Shown here: positions 40,199 through 50,188 of the stretch, in pieces | How positions within the stretch are numbered: the stretch's first letter is position 1 | Layout: each line of letters opens with the position of its first letter | Position numbers and translations under genes: made by a program | Notes under the pieces: generated by a model | What the model was told of the DNA's origin: nothing | The model's database searches: none | What the model saw: the letters and a program-made list of their open reading frames with translations, nothing else | Origin: JAQBVV01 sp965249205 | Lineage (GTDB): Bacteria; Acidobacteriota; Vicinamibacteria; Vicinamibacterales; UBA2999 | Direction of reading: 5' to 3' | Length of the DNA: 64,000 bases | Assembly (NCBI GenBank): GCA_965249205.1 | Contig: CBDFLL010000004.1 | Coordinates: forward strand, 62,001-126,000

Positions 40199-40347
40199 GG
40201 AATGTAGGCTCCGTGTCCCGTGTGACCGCGGCCACGGGCCAGGGTCACAGTCGAGACATCTTATCCCGGGTTCGGCAGCGACTCGCTGACTGCTCGGCAC
40301 TTCGACGCGTAGCGATGCCCGGGCGGCGGGGTATTATCCGTTCACCC

Positions 40348-41064
40348 GTGGACTCACCGTTCTCGTCCAAGACGCTGGCATTCCTGCGCGCGCTCACGCG
40401 CCACAACGACCGCGACTGGTTTCGCCTGCATAAGCCGGAGTACGAAGAGCACGTACGCGGCCCCATGGTGGACCTGCTGGCCCGGCTCGCCGCGGATCTC
40501 CGAGCGTTCGCCCCAGAGTTGATCGCTGACCCGCGTGTGTCGTTGTACCGGATCTACCGCGACACGCGCTTCAGCGCCGACAAGTCGCCGCTCAAGACCC
40601 ACGTTGCAGCGCATTTCCCCTCGAAGGACCTTTCGCGCAGTCGGGGTGCGGCGCTGTATCTCGAGGTCTCGCCCAAACGGGTTCGGATCGGTGGAGGACT
40701 GTATATGCCGGCCTCACCCGACTTACGCCTGATTCGCGAGCACATCGCTGCTCGCTACCGGACGCTGCACCGTATGGTCACGGGAAGCGCGTTTCGAAAC
40801 GCTGTCGGCTCTCTCTCCGGTGCCAAGCTGGTCGGTGCACCGAAGGGATATCCCGCGAACCACCCGGCGATGGAGTACCTCCGCTTCAAACAGTTCCTGG
40901 CGGGCCGGGAGTTCGAGCCCCGCCTCGCGATCACGGATCGTTTCTACCCTGAGCTGCTGCGGACGTTCCGCGCAGTGGCTCCGTTGGTGCGATTCCTCAA
41001 TGCACCACTCCTCGCCGGGGGACGGGCCGGCCTGGACAACGTCCCTCGAGCCCGCAGGCGCTAG
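40348..41064 (+). CDS. DUF2461 family protein
   Basis: 238 aa, GTG start (DSPFSSKTLAFLRALTRHND). RDWFRLHKPEYEEHVRGPMV, DPRVSLYRIYRDTRFSADKS, PLKTHVAAHFP and YLEVSPKRVRIGGGLYMPAS are family landmarks. Function unknown. Transcribed divergently from parC, ~150 bp apart. Confidence 0.9.
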   Translation: MDSPFSSKTLAFLRALTRHNDRDWFRLHKPEYEEHVRGPMVDLLARLAADLRAFAPELIADPRVSLYRIYRDTRFSADKSPLKTHVAAHFPSKDLSRSRGAALYLEVSPKRVRIGGGLYMPASPDLRLIREHIAARYRTLHRMVTGSAFRNAVGSLSGAKLVGAPKGYPANHPAMEYLRFKQFLAGREFEPRLAITDRFYPELLRTFRAVAPLVRFLNAPLLAGGRAGLDNVPRARRR

Positions 41065-41088
41065 GACCGCTCCGTCACATCTGCAACC

Positions 41089-41223
41089 GGACATGAGGGG
41101 TAGCACCTCCTCTGCAAACCGGCTCCGCTCGTACTACGCACGGATCATGACGGGCACCTCTTGCCTCGCGTCGCCGCTGGCGCCTGCCTACGGTTTGCGC
41201 CGGAGGCGCTACCCCTCATGTCC
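41089..41223. repeat. Long imperfect inverted repeat between convergent genes
   Basis: 33-nt arms at 41089-41121 and 41191-41223 match at 29 of 33 positions (outer part GGACATGAGGGGTAGC is perfect), with a 69-nt loop. It could terminate transcription from both the DUF2461 gene (+) and the regulator gene (-), or be a small mobile repeat. Confidence 0.6.
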
Positions 41224-41291
41224 AGTGCGTATCTATCAGGCGCGTCCTGACTTCGACGCGAAGCGCAAGCCTCGGCTCCAGTTCCTGTCTT

Positions 41292-42599
41292 TCACGCGAA
41301 TCCCGCCTGCACAGGCTTGAGCGCGTCTGCGAGATCCCCGGCAAACCGGTCGGCATCCCGCGGCTGCAGCGCCGAGACCGTGACCCGGATGGCCGGTCCG
41401 GCCTGAAGCCGGAACCGCTCCCCCGCGGCAACGGCCCAGCCCCGGTCCGCCATTGAGCGAACCACGCTCGTTTCGTTGCGCACTGGCACCCACACGTTGA
41501 AACCCGAGCGGCCGCGGGCCTGAATATCTCGCGCGCGCAACGCTGCGAGCACGGCGTTGCGGCGGTGCGCATAAATCTCACCTGCCCTGGCGAGGCGTCG
41601 TCCGCTCGACGGATCCGACCAGAGCGTCAGGGCCAATTGCTGGAGGACGTGACTGACCCACCGCGAGCCCAGGGCGTGCCGACCCCGCACGCGAGCGACC
41701 GTCACGGCGTCGCCCGCCATTAGAGCGACACGCAGGTCGGGACCCAGGAACTTCGAGGTCGAGCGCACCATTGCCCACCGCTCACGGGTCGCATTGGTCA
41801 GCGTGTGCATCGCTGCTCCGGCGACCGGTCCGGCACAGTCGTTCTCGATCAGCAGGACGCCGGGAAAGTCGCTCAGAACCTGACGAAGAGCATCAGGGCG
41901 TTCGACACCCAGAGCAGCACCAGTCGGATTCTGTCCGCGAGGAGTGAGGATCGTCGCGCCACAACCCTGACCGAGCGCTCCCCAGAGCGCCTCAGGCAGC
42001 GGACCGTCGTCATCTATGGCAACCGGGACCGCCGTATACCCGGATGCCGCCACCAGATCGATGATGCCGGGAAACGATGGGTCCTCCACTGCGACCCGGT
42101 CGCCGGGCCGCAGGTACTCCCGCAGGACACGCTCGATCGCATCCATCCCACCGCTCAGCACCGCCACTGACTGACCCGACACGCCGTCGGCCTCGAACTC
42201 GCTGGACGCAAACGCGGCTAGTCCGGCATGGTCGGGTTGCCCACCATAGAGTCGCAGCTCGTGCTCCATAAGCAGCATGGCGGGCCCTAAGGGCGCCAGG
42301 AGTGCGGGGTCTGGATTTCCTGTCGCCAGGTCGACCGTGCCAGGCGGCACCGATGGTGGATGGACCTGGGGGGCGACGAGTCCGGGGGCGACACGCGTTC
42401 CTCGGCGCCCGCCGCCAGCCGTTAAGCCCCTCGTTCGTAGCAGTTTATAGGCCGCTGACACTGTCGCTGGGCTGACGCCGAGGTCAATGGCCAGATCCCG
42501 AACTGTAGGGAGCGCTTCGCCAGGGGCTTTCTCACCGGCGTAGAGGCTACGCTCGAGCGAAGCGGCGATGTCGGTGGCTGTTCGACCTGATACCTGCAT
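41292..42599 (-). CDS. MocR-type regulator (GntR winged helix fused to PLP aminotransferase domain)
   Basis: 435 aa. N-terminal GntR domain: DIAASLERSLYAGEKAPGEA, LPTVRDLAIDLGVSPATVSA, AYKLLRTRGL. Aminotransferase-like domain: DLATGNPDPALL, VLSGGMDAIERVLREYLRPG, TPRGQNPTGAALG, and the PLP lysine in VRSTSKFLGPDLRVAL. MocR regulators often control vitamin B6 or amino-acid metabolism. Divergent from the MutS-like gene, so it may regulate it or only itself. Confidence 0.9.
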   Translation of the reverse strand: MQVSGRTATDIAASLERSLYAGEKAPGEALPTVRDLAIDLGVSPATVSAAYKLLRTRGLTAGGGRRGTRVAPGLVAPQVHPPSVPPGTVDLATGNPDPALLAPLGPAMLLMEHELRLYGGQPDHAGLAAFASSEFEADGVSGQSVAVLSGGMDAIERVLREYLRPGDRVAVEDPSFPGIIDLVAASGYTAVPVAIDDDGPLPEALWGALGQGCGATILTPRGQNPTGAALGVERPDALRQVLSDFPGVLLIENDCAGPVAGAAMHTLTNATRERWAMVRSTSKFLGPDLRVALMAGDAVTVARVRGRHALGSRWVSHVLQQLALTLWSDPSSGRRLARAGEIYAHRRNAVLAALRARDIQARGRSGFNVWVPVRNETSVVRSMADRGWAVAAGERFRLQAGPAIRVTVSALQPRDADRFAGDLADALKPVQAGFA

Positions 42600-42605
42600 T
42601 TGTTC

Positions 42606-42629
42606 TAGTACGTATATATTTTTGTACTA
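42606..42629. promoter_or_regulatory. Candidate operator in the AT-rich divergent promoter
   Basis: TAGTAC-N12-GTACTA, an inverted repeat 7 bp upstream of the regulator ATG (42599), in a strongly AT-rich stretch (gtatatatttttgtactat) unlike the surroundings. Probably the regulator's own binding site and promoter. Confidence 0.5.
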
Positions 42630-42701
42630 TTGTATATAGCAATATTGTTCACACAAGCGGACCCGGCCACGCAGGTTGGACTTTTGGGGCACAATGGCCC
42701 G

Positions 42702-44495
42702 ATGTCGGTAGACCCTGCTCACGAGTACCGCACACGCCTTTCAGACCGGCGGGCAGCCGAACTGGACCTGGCAAGGCGCGATCAACTCCTCAGCCACGCC
42801 CGACTCGTCGCGTTCGTGCTAGGCGGGCTGCTTGCGATTCTGTGGTGGCGCAGCTTTTCAGCTGCCTGGTGGCTCGCATTTCCCGCCCTTTCCTTCGTTG
42901 TCCTCATGCGCTGGCACGACCGCGTGATTCGGGAGCATCAGGCCGCCCGACGGTCGATCGTCTTCTACGAGCGCGGACTGGGACGAATCGAAGACCGGTG
43001 GGCTGGCAAGGGCGAGTCGGGCGAACGGTTTCGCGACGAACACCATCTGTACGCCAACGACCTGGATCTCTTTGGACACGGTTCGCTCTTTGAGTTGCTG
43101 TCGATTGCCCGTACCCGAGCGGGCGAGGCACAGCTGGCGGAATGGCTCAAAGCACCCGCGTCGGCTGACGAGGTGCGCGGGCGACAGACGGCAGTTGCTG
43201 AACTGACGCCTGCGCTCGACCTGCGCGAAGCGATCGCCCTCGCAGGAACTGACGTCGCCGGGATAGGCGTCGATACCGACGTGCTTGTCGGCTGGGCCGA
43301 GCGTGCCCCGGTGCTCGGCGCGCGCTGGCTGCGTGGCGTTGCCACCGGCCTCACCGCATGTGCGGTCGGCTCGGCCGTCTACATGGCGATCACCGGAAGT
43401 TACGTGTACCTCGTCGCGATACTTCTGCTTGAAGCAGCCTTCTCGATTCCGCGACGGCCGCGTGTACAGCAGGCGCTTCACGCAGCCGACGCCCCTGCGC
43501 GCGACCTCGACGTACTCGCGCACGTCCTCGATCGCCTCGAACGCGAAGCGTTCACAGCAGCGCGTCTGGCAGCACTCGGTCATCAGCTCGGCACAGCCGC
43601 AACACCAGCGTCGGTCGCCATCCGGCGGCTTCATCGCCTCGTTGAACTGCACGACTGGCAGCACAACCAGTTTTTCGCGCCAGTGGCAGCGGCGCTCCTG
43701 TGGGGCACGCATCTCGCCTGGGCGATAGAGGGGTGGCAACGGGTGCATGGTCCGAACGTGCGCATCTGGCTACGAACCGTCGGCGAGTTCGAGGCGCTCA
43801 GTTCCCTGTCCGCGTACCGCTACGAGCACCCCGAGGATGTGTGGCCGGAGATCATCGTGGAAGGTGCGGGCTTTGACGGCGTGGGGCTTGGCCATCCGCT
43901 CCTTCCGGAAGCCCGGATGGTGCGCAACGACGTTCGGCTCTGGGGGGACACTCGCCTGCTCGTCGTCAGCGGTTCGAACATGTCTGGCAAGAGCACGCTG
44001 CTGAGGACTGTCGGAATCAACGCCGTGCTCGCGCTGGCGGGCGCCCCTGTTCGTGCCACCGCGCTGCGGATCACGCCGCTGGCCATCGGGGCCACGCTCC
44101 GCATCCAGGATTCACTCCAGGAGGGGCGGTCGCGCTTCTTTGCCGAAATCACGCGCATCCGCAACCTGTCGGACGCCGCGCGCGGTCCGGTGCCGCTTTT
44201 GTTTCTTCTTGACGAATTGTTTCACGGCACCAACTCGCATGACAGACTGGCGGGCGCGTCGGGCATGCTGCGCAGCCTCCTCGAACACGGGGCCATCGGC
44301 ATGATCACCACGCACGATCTGGCATTGACGGCAGTCGCCGAGAGCCTCTCTCCCCGCGGGATCAACGTGCACTTCGAGGATCACTTCGACGGCGGCGAGA
44401 TTCAGTTCGACTACCGAATGAAGCCTGGCCCGGTGACACGGAGCAACGCGCTGGCGCTGATGCGAGCCGTGGGGCTCGACGTCGACGATACCTGA
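42702..44495 (+). CDS. Membrane-anchored MutS-like ATPase
   Basis: 597 aa from ATG 42702 (MSVDPAHEYRTRLSDRRAAE). Two hydrophobic hairpins (LVAFVLGGLLAILWWRSF ... WWLAFPALSFVVLM and WLRGVATGLTACAVGSAVYM) put the N-terminal part in the membrane. MutS core/lever ~130-400 (LYANDLDLFGHGSLFELLSI). ATPase: LLVVSGSNMSGKSTLLRTVG (Walker A), LLFLLDELFHGTNSHDR (Walker B). No mismatch-binding domain, so not classic repair; resembles MutS-V family membrane proteins. Confidence 0.85.
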   Translation: MSVDPAHEYRTRLSDRRAAELDLARRDQLLSHARLVAFVLGGLLAILWWRSFSAAWWLAFPALSFVVLMRWHDRVIREHQAARRSIVFYERGLGRIEDRWAGKGESGERFRDEHHLYANDLDLFGHGSLFELLSIARTRAGEAQLAEWLKAPASADEVRGRQTAVAELTPALDLREAIALAGTDVAGIGVDTDVLVGWAERAPVLGARWLRGVATGLTACAVGSAVYMAITGSYVYLVAILLLEAAFSIPRRPRVQQALHAADAPARDLDVLAHVLDRLEREAFTAARLAALGHQLGTAATPASVAIRRLHRLVELHDWQHNQFFAPVAAALLWGTHLAWAIEGWQRVHGPNVRIWLRTVGEFEALSSLSAYRYEHPEDVWPEIIVEGAGFDGVGLGHPLLPEARMVRNDVRLWGDTRLLVVSGSNMSGKSTLLRTVGINAVLALAGAPVRATALRITPLAIGATLRIQDSLQEGRSRFFAEITRIRNLSDAARGPVPLLFLLDELFHGTNSHDRLAGASGMLRSLLEHGAIGMITTHDLALTAVAESLSPRGINVHFEDHFDGGEIQFDYRMKPGPVTRSNALALMRAVGLDVDDT

Positions 44496-44606
44496 GGCCG
44501 ACAGGGCGCACAATCGACGTCGGATGTGACTCCACAAAAGCAATGACGTAGTCTTGAAGGCTATGTCTTTAACTCCACTCGTTCAGTCGCAGATTGAGAG
44601 GGCCAG

Positions 44607-45524
44607 GTGAGCCCCACGATCACTCGGCGCGCATTGCTGTCACTTCCCTTAGCTGCTGGGCTGGCCCGCCTGCTCCACGCGCAAACAGCCCCCGGAGGCC
44701 ACATGCTGCTCGCGATACACCAGAACACCTCCTCTGCGGCCGGCTACCGGGGATCGCTGGAGGGCTGGGCTCGGGCCGGAATCCAGTACGTTGAGATAAA
44801 CGACCGCCTGCTCGATGCTTTTCTGGCGAACAACACCATCGAAGCCGCGCGGCGGGTCATGACTGACCTGGGCCTGACGCCGGTCTCCGGTGCGGCGGGC
44901 TTGCCGGACCTCTGGATCCCGGGGCCGGATCGTGAGGCATCCCTCGAGACATGGCGGAGACGCTGCGACCAATACGTTGCACTCGGCCTGCAGAAGATCT
45001 ATGCGCCGTCGGTCACGAACCGGCCGGTCACTGCCGAGGATTTCGCGGCAACCCCGGACTGCATCCGAGAGGTCGGCGAGATCTCAGCAGAGTACGGCCT
45101 CACGGCGATGATCGAATTCCTACGCACCTCAACGCACCTGGCGACGCTGCCATCGACGCTCCAGATGATCAGGGCTGCGGCGCACCCCAGCGTCCGGCCA
45201 ATGCTCGACTTCTTTCACTTCTGGTCCGGGTTGAACAAGTTCGATGATCTGGATCTCCTCCAGCCAGGCGAACTGGCGCACGCGCACTTCCAGGATCTCC
45301 TCGACGGACCCCGCGAGTTGATCAACAACGACTCCAGACTGATCCCTGGCGATGGTGTCACGCCAATCGTTCGCATCATCCGTAAACTCGTGGAAAAGGG
45401 TTACAACGGTGCCCTTTCGGTTGAGCTCTTCCGATCGGAGTTCGTGAGTGGAGATCCTTTCGAAGTCGCCACCCAGATACGCACGAAATGCGAGTCGGTG
45501 ATGCGCGAGGCAGAGGTGCTCTAA
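44607..45524 (+). CDS. Exported xylose-isomerase-like TIM-barrel protein
   Basis: 305 aa from GTG. The N-terminus TITRRALLSLPLAAGLARLL has the RR-x-(A/L)LL twin-arginine pattern. The barrel (GWARAGIQYVEINDRLLDAF, YVALGLQKIYAPSVTN, LTAMIEFLRTSTHLAT, VRPMLDFFHFWSG, HAHFQDLLDGP, GYNGALSVELFR) fits sugar-phosphate isomerase/epimerase proteins with metal-binding Glu/Asp/His. Its stop is one base before the next ATG, so the genes are cotranscribed. Confidence 0.85.
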   Translation: MSPTITRRALLSLPLAAGLARLLHAQTAPGGHMLLAIHQNTSSAAGYRGSLEGWARAGIQYVEINDRLLDAFLANNTIEAARRVMTDLGLTPVSGAAGLPDLWIPGPDREASLETWRRRCDQYVALGLQKIYAPSVTNRPVTAEDFAATPDCIREVGEISAEYGLTAMIEFLRTSTHLATLPSTLQMIRAAAHPSVRPMLDFFHFWSGLNKFDDLDLLQPGELAHAHFQDLLDGPRELINNDSRLIPGDGVTPIVRIIRKLVEKGYNGALSVELFRSEFVSGDPFEVATQIRTKCESVMREAEVL

Positions 45525-47777
45525 ATGAGTCTCCCGAGACGGCCCGTGGCTGCATGTGCTGCGATGGGCACTCTGTTGATGATCGCACCGCCCGTGGCCG
45601 CACAGGTGAGCCCCGAGCGCGCCAGGATGACGGCCGTCAGGATGACGGAGGGCGAGTCCATCACCCTCGACGGCGAGCTGAACGAGCCGGTATGGCAGCG
45701 CGCCGTGCCGGCCACCGATTTCGTTCAGCAGATTCCGCAAACCGGGTCGCCGGCCACTGAACGCACGGAAGTCCGCATCGCGTACGACCGCACAACGTTC
45801 TACATGGGCGTCATCTGCTACGACAGCGAACCGGACAGGATGCTGCGGTATCAGATGCGTCGTGATCAGTTCCTGTCGGCCGACGACCGCTTCATGTGGG
45901 TGATCGATCCGTTCCTGACGGGGCAGGGCGGCTACCACTTCGAGACGAATCCGTCCGGCCTGATGGGTGAAGGCCTCATGGGTCCTGCCGGCTATAACCG
46001 GGACTGGGATGGCATCTGGACCGAGAGCGTGCGCCGCACGGACACCGGATGGACCGTCGAGATTGCGATCCCCTTCAGCACGCTGAACTTCGATCCCGCC
46101 GCCACCGAATGGGGAATCAATTTCCTGCGCACCGTCCGCCGTAGGGGCGAGGACAGCCTGTGGACCGGATGGGCACTGAACCAGGGACTCTTCCGGTTCT
46201 CGAACACAGGCCTCGTCGAGGGGCTGAACGAGGACGTGACCCAGGGTCTCGGCCTCGACATACGGCCATACGCGCTGGCGTCGGCCGCCGCGTCGCCCGT
46301 CACGGGCCAGCCGAACACAACCGCAGACGGCAAAGTCGGTCTCGACCTCTTCTACAGCATCACGCCAGGGTTGCGATCGAACTTCACCATCAACACCGAC
46401 TTCGCCCAAACCGAGGTGGATCAGCGAGCCGTCAACCTGACACAGTTCGCGCTGTTCTTCCCGGAGAAACGCACGTTCTTCCTCGAGGGGTCGAACTTCT
46501 TCGACTTCGGCAGCGTCTCCGGCACTGGCGTCGGCGACGCGTTCTCGCGACCGGCGGATAACTCCCTCCTGCCCTTTTTCAGTCGACAGATCGGCCTGGA
46601 TGAGAACGTGAATCCGCAGAAGGTCAACTACGGCATAAAGGCGATCGGTCAGATCGGAAACAGCACCGACGTCGGGGCGCTTCAGGTGCAGACGGCCAAC
46701 GACCCCGCCGCGGGCGTCGCGGGCGAGAACTTCGGCGCCGTCCGCGTCAAGCAACGTTTCCTCAGCCAGTCGTACATCGGCGTGTTGCACACGTCACGAG
46801 ATGTTCGGGGCGAGGCGTCGCCGATGCTGCAGACCGCGGGCGTAGACTTTCAGCTGGCCACGTCGACCTTCTTGGGCTCGAAGAACCTGTCGATGAGCGG
46901 ATTCGGCCTCGTGACGACGAATCCACTGGATACAGGCAAGAACGCCGCGTACGGCACGCGGGTGGACTATCTCAACGACCGCTGGAACGCTGGCATGGCC
47001 TACCGCGTCGTGCAGGAGAATTTTCGTCCGGCACTCGGATTCCTGACCCGGCCCAGCGGCTACAAGCGTTATCAGCCATACCTGAATTTCTCGCCGCGAC
47101 CGGAGGGCAGCGCCCTGATCCGCCGTATGGGATTTACGGCGGACGTCGATCTGCAGACGGACTCGAACAATCAGTGGCTGACGCGACTCTGGAACCTGAC
47201 CGTCTTCAACCTGGATCTGCAATCGGAAGACAGCTTCAGTTTTCTCGTCTTGCCAGAGTACGAGCGCCTCAACCGCGACTTCCGCGTCAACGCGCGCGAC
47301 GGCGTATCGCTTCCGCAGGGCGGCGAGTATAACTTCGTCCGGTACCGTCTGACGGCCCAGACCGCGGACCGGCGGGTGATCGCGGTGGTGCCGACCTTTG
47401 AATGGGGCGGCTTCTACTCCGGCACGCGTCGGCAGCTCTCGCTCGACGTCACGGTACGGGCGCGCCCCGGCGTGATCATCTACACGTCAGCCGAACTCAA
47501 CTCGGTTGATCTCCCGGAGACCTCGTTCACGACACGTGTCTTCCGGTTTACGCCGGAGGTCGCCGCCGGCCCGTGGGTCTCGCTCGTCAATACGTTTCAG
47601 TACGACTCGGTCAGCCGGATCCTCGGCTGGCAGTCGCGATTCCGATGGATCGTCACACCCGGCGACGACCTGTACGTCGTCTACACACAGAACTGGCTCG
47701 ACGACGTCGTGCTCAACAGGTTCACCACGCTCAACCGCAGCGCGACGACGAAACTGCTGTATACGCGACGTTTCTGA
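45525..47777 (+). CDS. DUF5916 exported protein with CBM9-like N-terminus
   Basis: 750 aa. Signal peptide CAAMGTLLMIAPPVAAQ. N-terminal carbohydrate-binding-like domain ITLDGELNEPVWQRAVPATD, TEVRIAYDRTTFYMGVICYD. The DUF5916 body contains NLTQFALFFPEKRTFFLEGS and GLDENVNPQKVNYGIKAIGQ, ending in beta-strand pairs typical of an outer-membrane barrel. Probably outer membrane, glycan-related; function unproven. Confidence 0.85.
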   Translation: MSLPRRPVAACAAMGTLLMIAPPVAAQVSPERARMTAVRMTEGESITLDGELNEPVWQRAVPATDFVQQIPQTGSPATERTEVRIAYDRTTFYMGVICYDSEPDRMLRYQMRRDQFLSADDRFMWVIDPFLTGQGGYHFETNPSGLMGEGLMGPAGYNRDWDGIWTESVRRTDTGWTVEIAIPFSTLNFDPAATEWGINFLRTVRRRGEDSLWTGWALNQGLFRFSNTGLVEGLNEDVTQGLGLDIRPYALASAAASPVTGQPNTTADGKVGLDLFYSITPGLRSNFTINTDFAQTEVDQRAVNLTQFALFFPEKRTFFLEGSNFFDFGSVSGTGVGDAFSRPADNSLLPFFSRQIGLDENVNPQKVNYGIKAIGQIGNSTDVGALQVQTANDPAAGVAGENFGAVRVKQRFLSQSYIGVLHTSRDVRGEASPMLQTAGVDFQLATSTFLGSKNLSMSGFGLVTTNPLDTGKNAAYGTRVDYLNDRWNAGMAYRVVQENFRPALGFLTRPSGYKRYQPYLNFSPRPEGSALIRRMGFTADVDLQTDSNNQWLTRLWNLTVFNLDLQSEDSFSFLVLPEYERLNRDFRVNARDGVSLPQGGEYNFVRYRLTAQTADRRVIAVVPTFEWGGFYSGTRRQLSLDVTVRARPGVIIYTSAELNSVDLPETSFTTRVFRFTPEVAAGPWVSLVNTFQYDSVSRILGWQSRFRWIVTPGDDLYVVYTQNWLDDVVLNRFTTLNRSATTKLLYTRRF

Positions 47778-47837
47778 GAAGGAGGGCGAGGCGGGGCGCC
47801 CTGACCATCGGGTGCCAACGTCAGCGAGAGGACTACA

Positions 47838-48215
47838 ATGGCGGGCATGTCCTCCACCACTATTCTGTTCGGCGTGCTGCTTACGGCGCTTGGCGTTGCG
47901 GGCTATTTCCTCACGGGCGCCATCAGCCCCACGGCGCTGATCCCGACCTGGTTCGGACTGCCGCTGGTGGCGCTTGGATACGTGTCCCGTTCGGAGGCCA
48001 TGCGCAAGCATGCCATGCACGCAGCTGCAACCATTGCGCTCGTCGGCTGCGGCGGAGCGCTCTTCAGCCTGATGCGGGGGCCGGCCGGAGCGAGTACCGC
48101 GATGGCAACGTTTTCGCAGGCGGCCATGGTCTTGCTGACGGCGGTGTTCGTCGGGCTGTGCGTGAAGTCGTTCATCGACGCGCGGCGCGCTCGTGCGGCC
48201 AGCAGCCCGCGGTGA
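47838..48215 (+). CDS. Small integral membrane protein
   Basis: 125 aa with four transmembrane helices (ILFGVLLTALGVAGYFLTGA, TALIPTWFGLPLVALGYV, HAAATIALVGCGGALFSLM, MATFSQAAMVLLTAVFVGLC). Family not recognised. Between the DUF5916 gene and a regulatory-like-domain gene on the same strand. Confidence 0.8.
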   Translation: MAGMSSTTILFGVLLTALGVAGYFLTGAISPTALIPTWFGLPLVALGYVSRSEAMRKHAMHAAATIALVGCGGALFSLMRGPAGASTAMATFSQAAMVLLTAVFVGLCVKSFIDARRARAASSPR

Positions 48216-48308
48216 AAGTCCGGCGTGGCACCGAGACGAGTGAGGCGCCTCGCGCGGATTTGACGGGACCGTGCGAACGCGGATACTGAACTTCGAAGGC
48301 TGGTCATC

Positions 48309-50033
48309 ATGAAATACCTGCTGACGACAGCGCTCTCCCTTTTCATCATTGGCCTCCAGGCCGACGTGCGCGCCCAGGCCGGCCCAGGGGGCCTTGGACC
48401 GCAAGGCCGGGGCGGCGGACGACAGGCCGGCGGACAACAGGGTGGCGGACGCGGCGCTGTTGAAGCGCCGTCCGGCACGGCGATTATCCGCGGCAGGGTG
48501 CTGGCGGCAGACACCGGGGCGCCGGTGCGACGGGCGCAGGTGCGCGCCGTCGCCGCAGGCAGGCGCGGTAACCGGCTCGTGACGACCGACGAGCAGGGGG
48601 CGTTCGAGCTTCGTGATCTTCCCGGCGGGCGATGGAACGTCACGGCGTCGAAAGCCGGATTCGTCACAATGAGTTTCGGACAACGGCGCCCGTTCGAGGC
48701 GGGACGGCCGATCGAGATTGCCGACGCGCAGGTCATGGAGCGCGTGGACCTCGTGTTGCCGCGCGGCGCCGCGATCACTGGACGCCTGCTGGACGAGTTC
48801 GGCGATCCCGTCGCGCGCGCGCGGGTGCAGGCACAGCGGTACCAGCTCGTCCAGGGCACGCGCCGCCTCACGCCGGTCGGCATCCGGGCACAGAGCGACG
48901 ACACTGGCGCCTTCCGCCTGTACGGGTTGATGCCGGGCGAGTATTACGTCAGCGCCGTTCTGAGAGCGCTGCGCGTGGACGATCCAGACGACACGATGAG
49001 CTACGCGCCGACGTACTACCCTGGCACTGGCAGCGTCACCGAGGCGCAGCCTGTGTCGCTCGATGTCGGGGCAGAAGCCAGCATCAGCTTCGCCTTGATG
49101 CCGGTGGTCACGGCTCGTATCACTGGGAGTGTGCTCAGTTCCACCGGCGCACCGCTCTCGAATGCGCGGGTGATCTTGACCGCCGCCGATTCGCCGGGCA
49201 TGCCGGCGGCCGCTTTCGGTTCCGGCGGCCGGGTGCAGGCGGACGGGACCTTTACGCTGGTCAACGTGGCCCCCGGCTCCTATACATTAACCGCCCTTAG
49301 CGGTGCAGGTCGAAATGCGGCGGCCGACTCCGAGCGTGGCTTTTCCCCGATCACCGTGGCAGGCGAGGATCTCACCGGAGTCATGGTGATCACCAACAGA
49401 GGCGCGACGCTGACTGGAACGGTCAGCGGCGGATGGGGGACGACGGAGCAGCCACCGACCAACAGGGTCCAAATCGCGGCGCAGTCGGTACCGTTCGATC
49501 CAACACTCAGAAGTAGACCTGCACGCGTGGACGCCGACGGCACATTCACGCTCACGAACCTGTTCGGTCCGAACATGCTTCGCGTCAACGGGCTCACGTC
49601 CGAGTGGATGGTCGAAGCCATTCTCGTGGCGGGATCCGACGTCACGGACACTCCATTCGACTTCAGGCCGAACCAGGCCATCGAAAACGCTCAGATCGTG
49701 CTGACTGACCGCGTGACGCAAGTCTCAGGAACGGTCAAAGAACGCGACGGTGCGCCATCGACCGATTTCACGCTTGTGGTTTTTCCAGAGGACGACACCA
49801 AGTGGACGCCCCTGTCGCGGTTCGTGCGATCAGCCCGACCCGATCAGCAAGGTCTCGTCAGAATACTCGGTCTGCCACCCGACGATCGCTATCTCGCCGT
49901 CGCGGTCGACTACGTCGAAGAGGGTGGGGCCAGCGACCCGGCGTTCCTGGACGGGATCAAAGGTCGCGCATCACGGTTCAGCCTCGACGCGGGAGCGTCG
50001 GTCAGCGTCGACTTGACGCTTGTCGAGCGATAG
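48309..50033 (+). CDS. Exported carboxypeptidase-regulatory-like repeat protein
   Basis: 574 aa. Signal peptide YLLTTALSLFIIGLQADVRAQ, then a Gly/Gln-rich linker (GGGRQAGGQQGGGRGAVE). At least three beta-sandwich repeats of the carboxypeptidase regulatory-like type follow: GTAIIRGRVLAADTGAPVRR AQVRA; GAAITGRLLDEFGDPVARAR; ARITGSVLSSTGAPLSNARV. Common among Acidobacteriota exported proteins; role unknown. Confidence 0.85.
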   Translation: MKYLLTTALSLFIIGLQADVRAQAGPGGLGPQGRGGGRQAGGQQGGGRGAVEAPSGTAIIRGRVLAADTGAPVRRAQVRAVAAGRRGNRLVTTDEQGAFELRDLPGGRWNVTASKAGFVTMSFGQRRPFEAGRPIEIADAQVMERVDLVLPRGAAITGRLLDEFGDPVARARVQAQRYQLVQGTRRLTPVGIRAQSDDTGAFRLYGLMPGEYYVSAVLRALRVDDPDDTMSYAPTYYPGTGSVTEAQPVSLDVGAEASISFALMPVVTARITGSVLSSTGAPLSNARVILTAADSPGMPAAAFGSGGRVQADGTFTLVNVAPGSYTLTALSGAGRNAAADSERGFSPITVAGEDLTGVMVITNRGATLTGTVSGGWGTTEQPPTNRVQIAAQSVPFDPTLRSRPARVDADGTFTLTNLFGPNMLRVNGLTSEWMVEAILVAGSDVTDTPFDFRPNQAIENAQIVLTDRVTQVSGTVKERDGAPSTDFTLVVFPEDDTKWTPLSRFVRSARPDQQGLVRILGLPPDDRYLAVAVDYVEEGGASDPAFLDGIKGRASRFSLDAGASVSVDLTLVER

Positions 50034-50090
50034 CTGACAGGCGGCGGCGGCGAATCACGTCGCGGCTACGGCGCGAACGCCGGCCCGCCA

Positions 50091-50171
50091 AGCCGTAGCT
50101 CAGCTCGTCTCTGTGAGCGAAGGCTGGCTTGCCTAGCCGTAGCCCTGCTCGTCGTCGCGAGCGAAGGCTGG
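50091..50171 (+). repeat. Two 37-bp direct repeats
   Basis: AGCCGTAGC(T/C)C ... GAGCGAAGGCTGG occurs at 50091-50127 and 50135-50171, separated by 7 bp, just upstream of the BMC gene. May be a dispersed genomic repeat; the function is unknown. Confidence 0.6.
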
Positions 50172-50188
50172 TAGGATGATGACGCACA

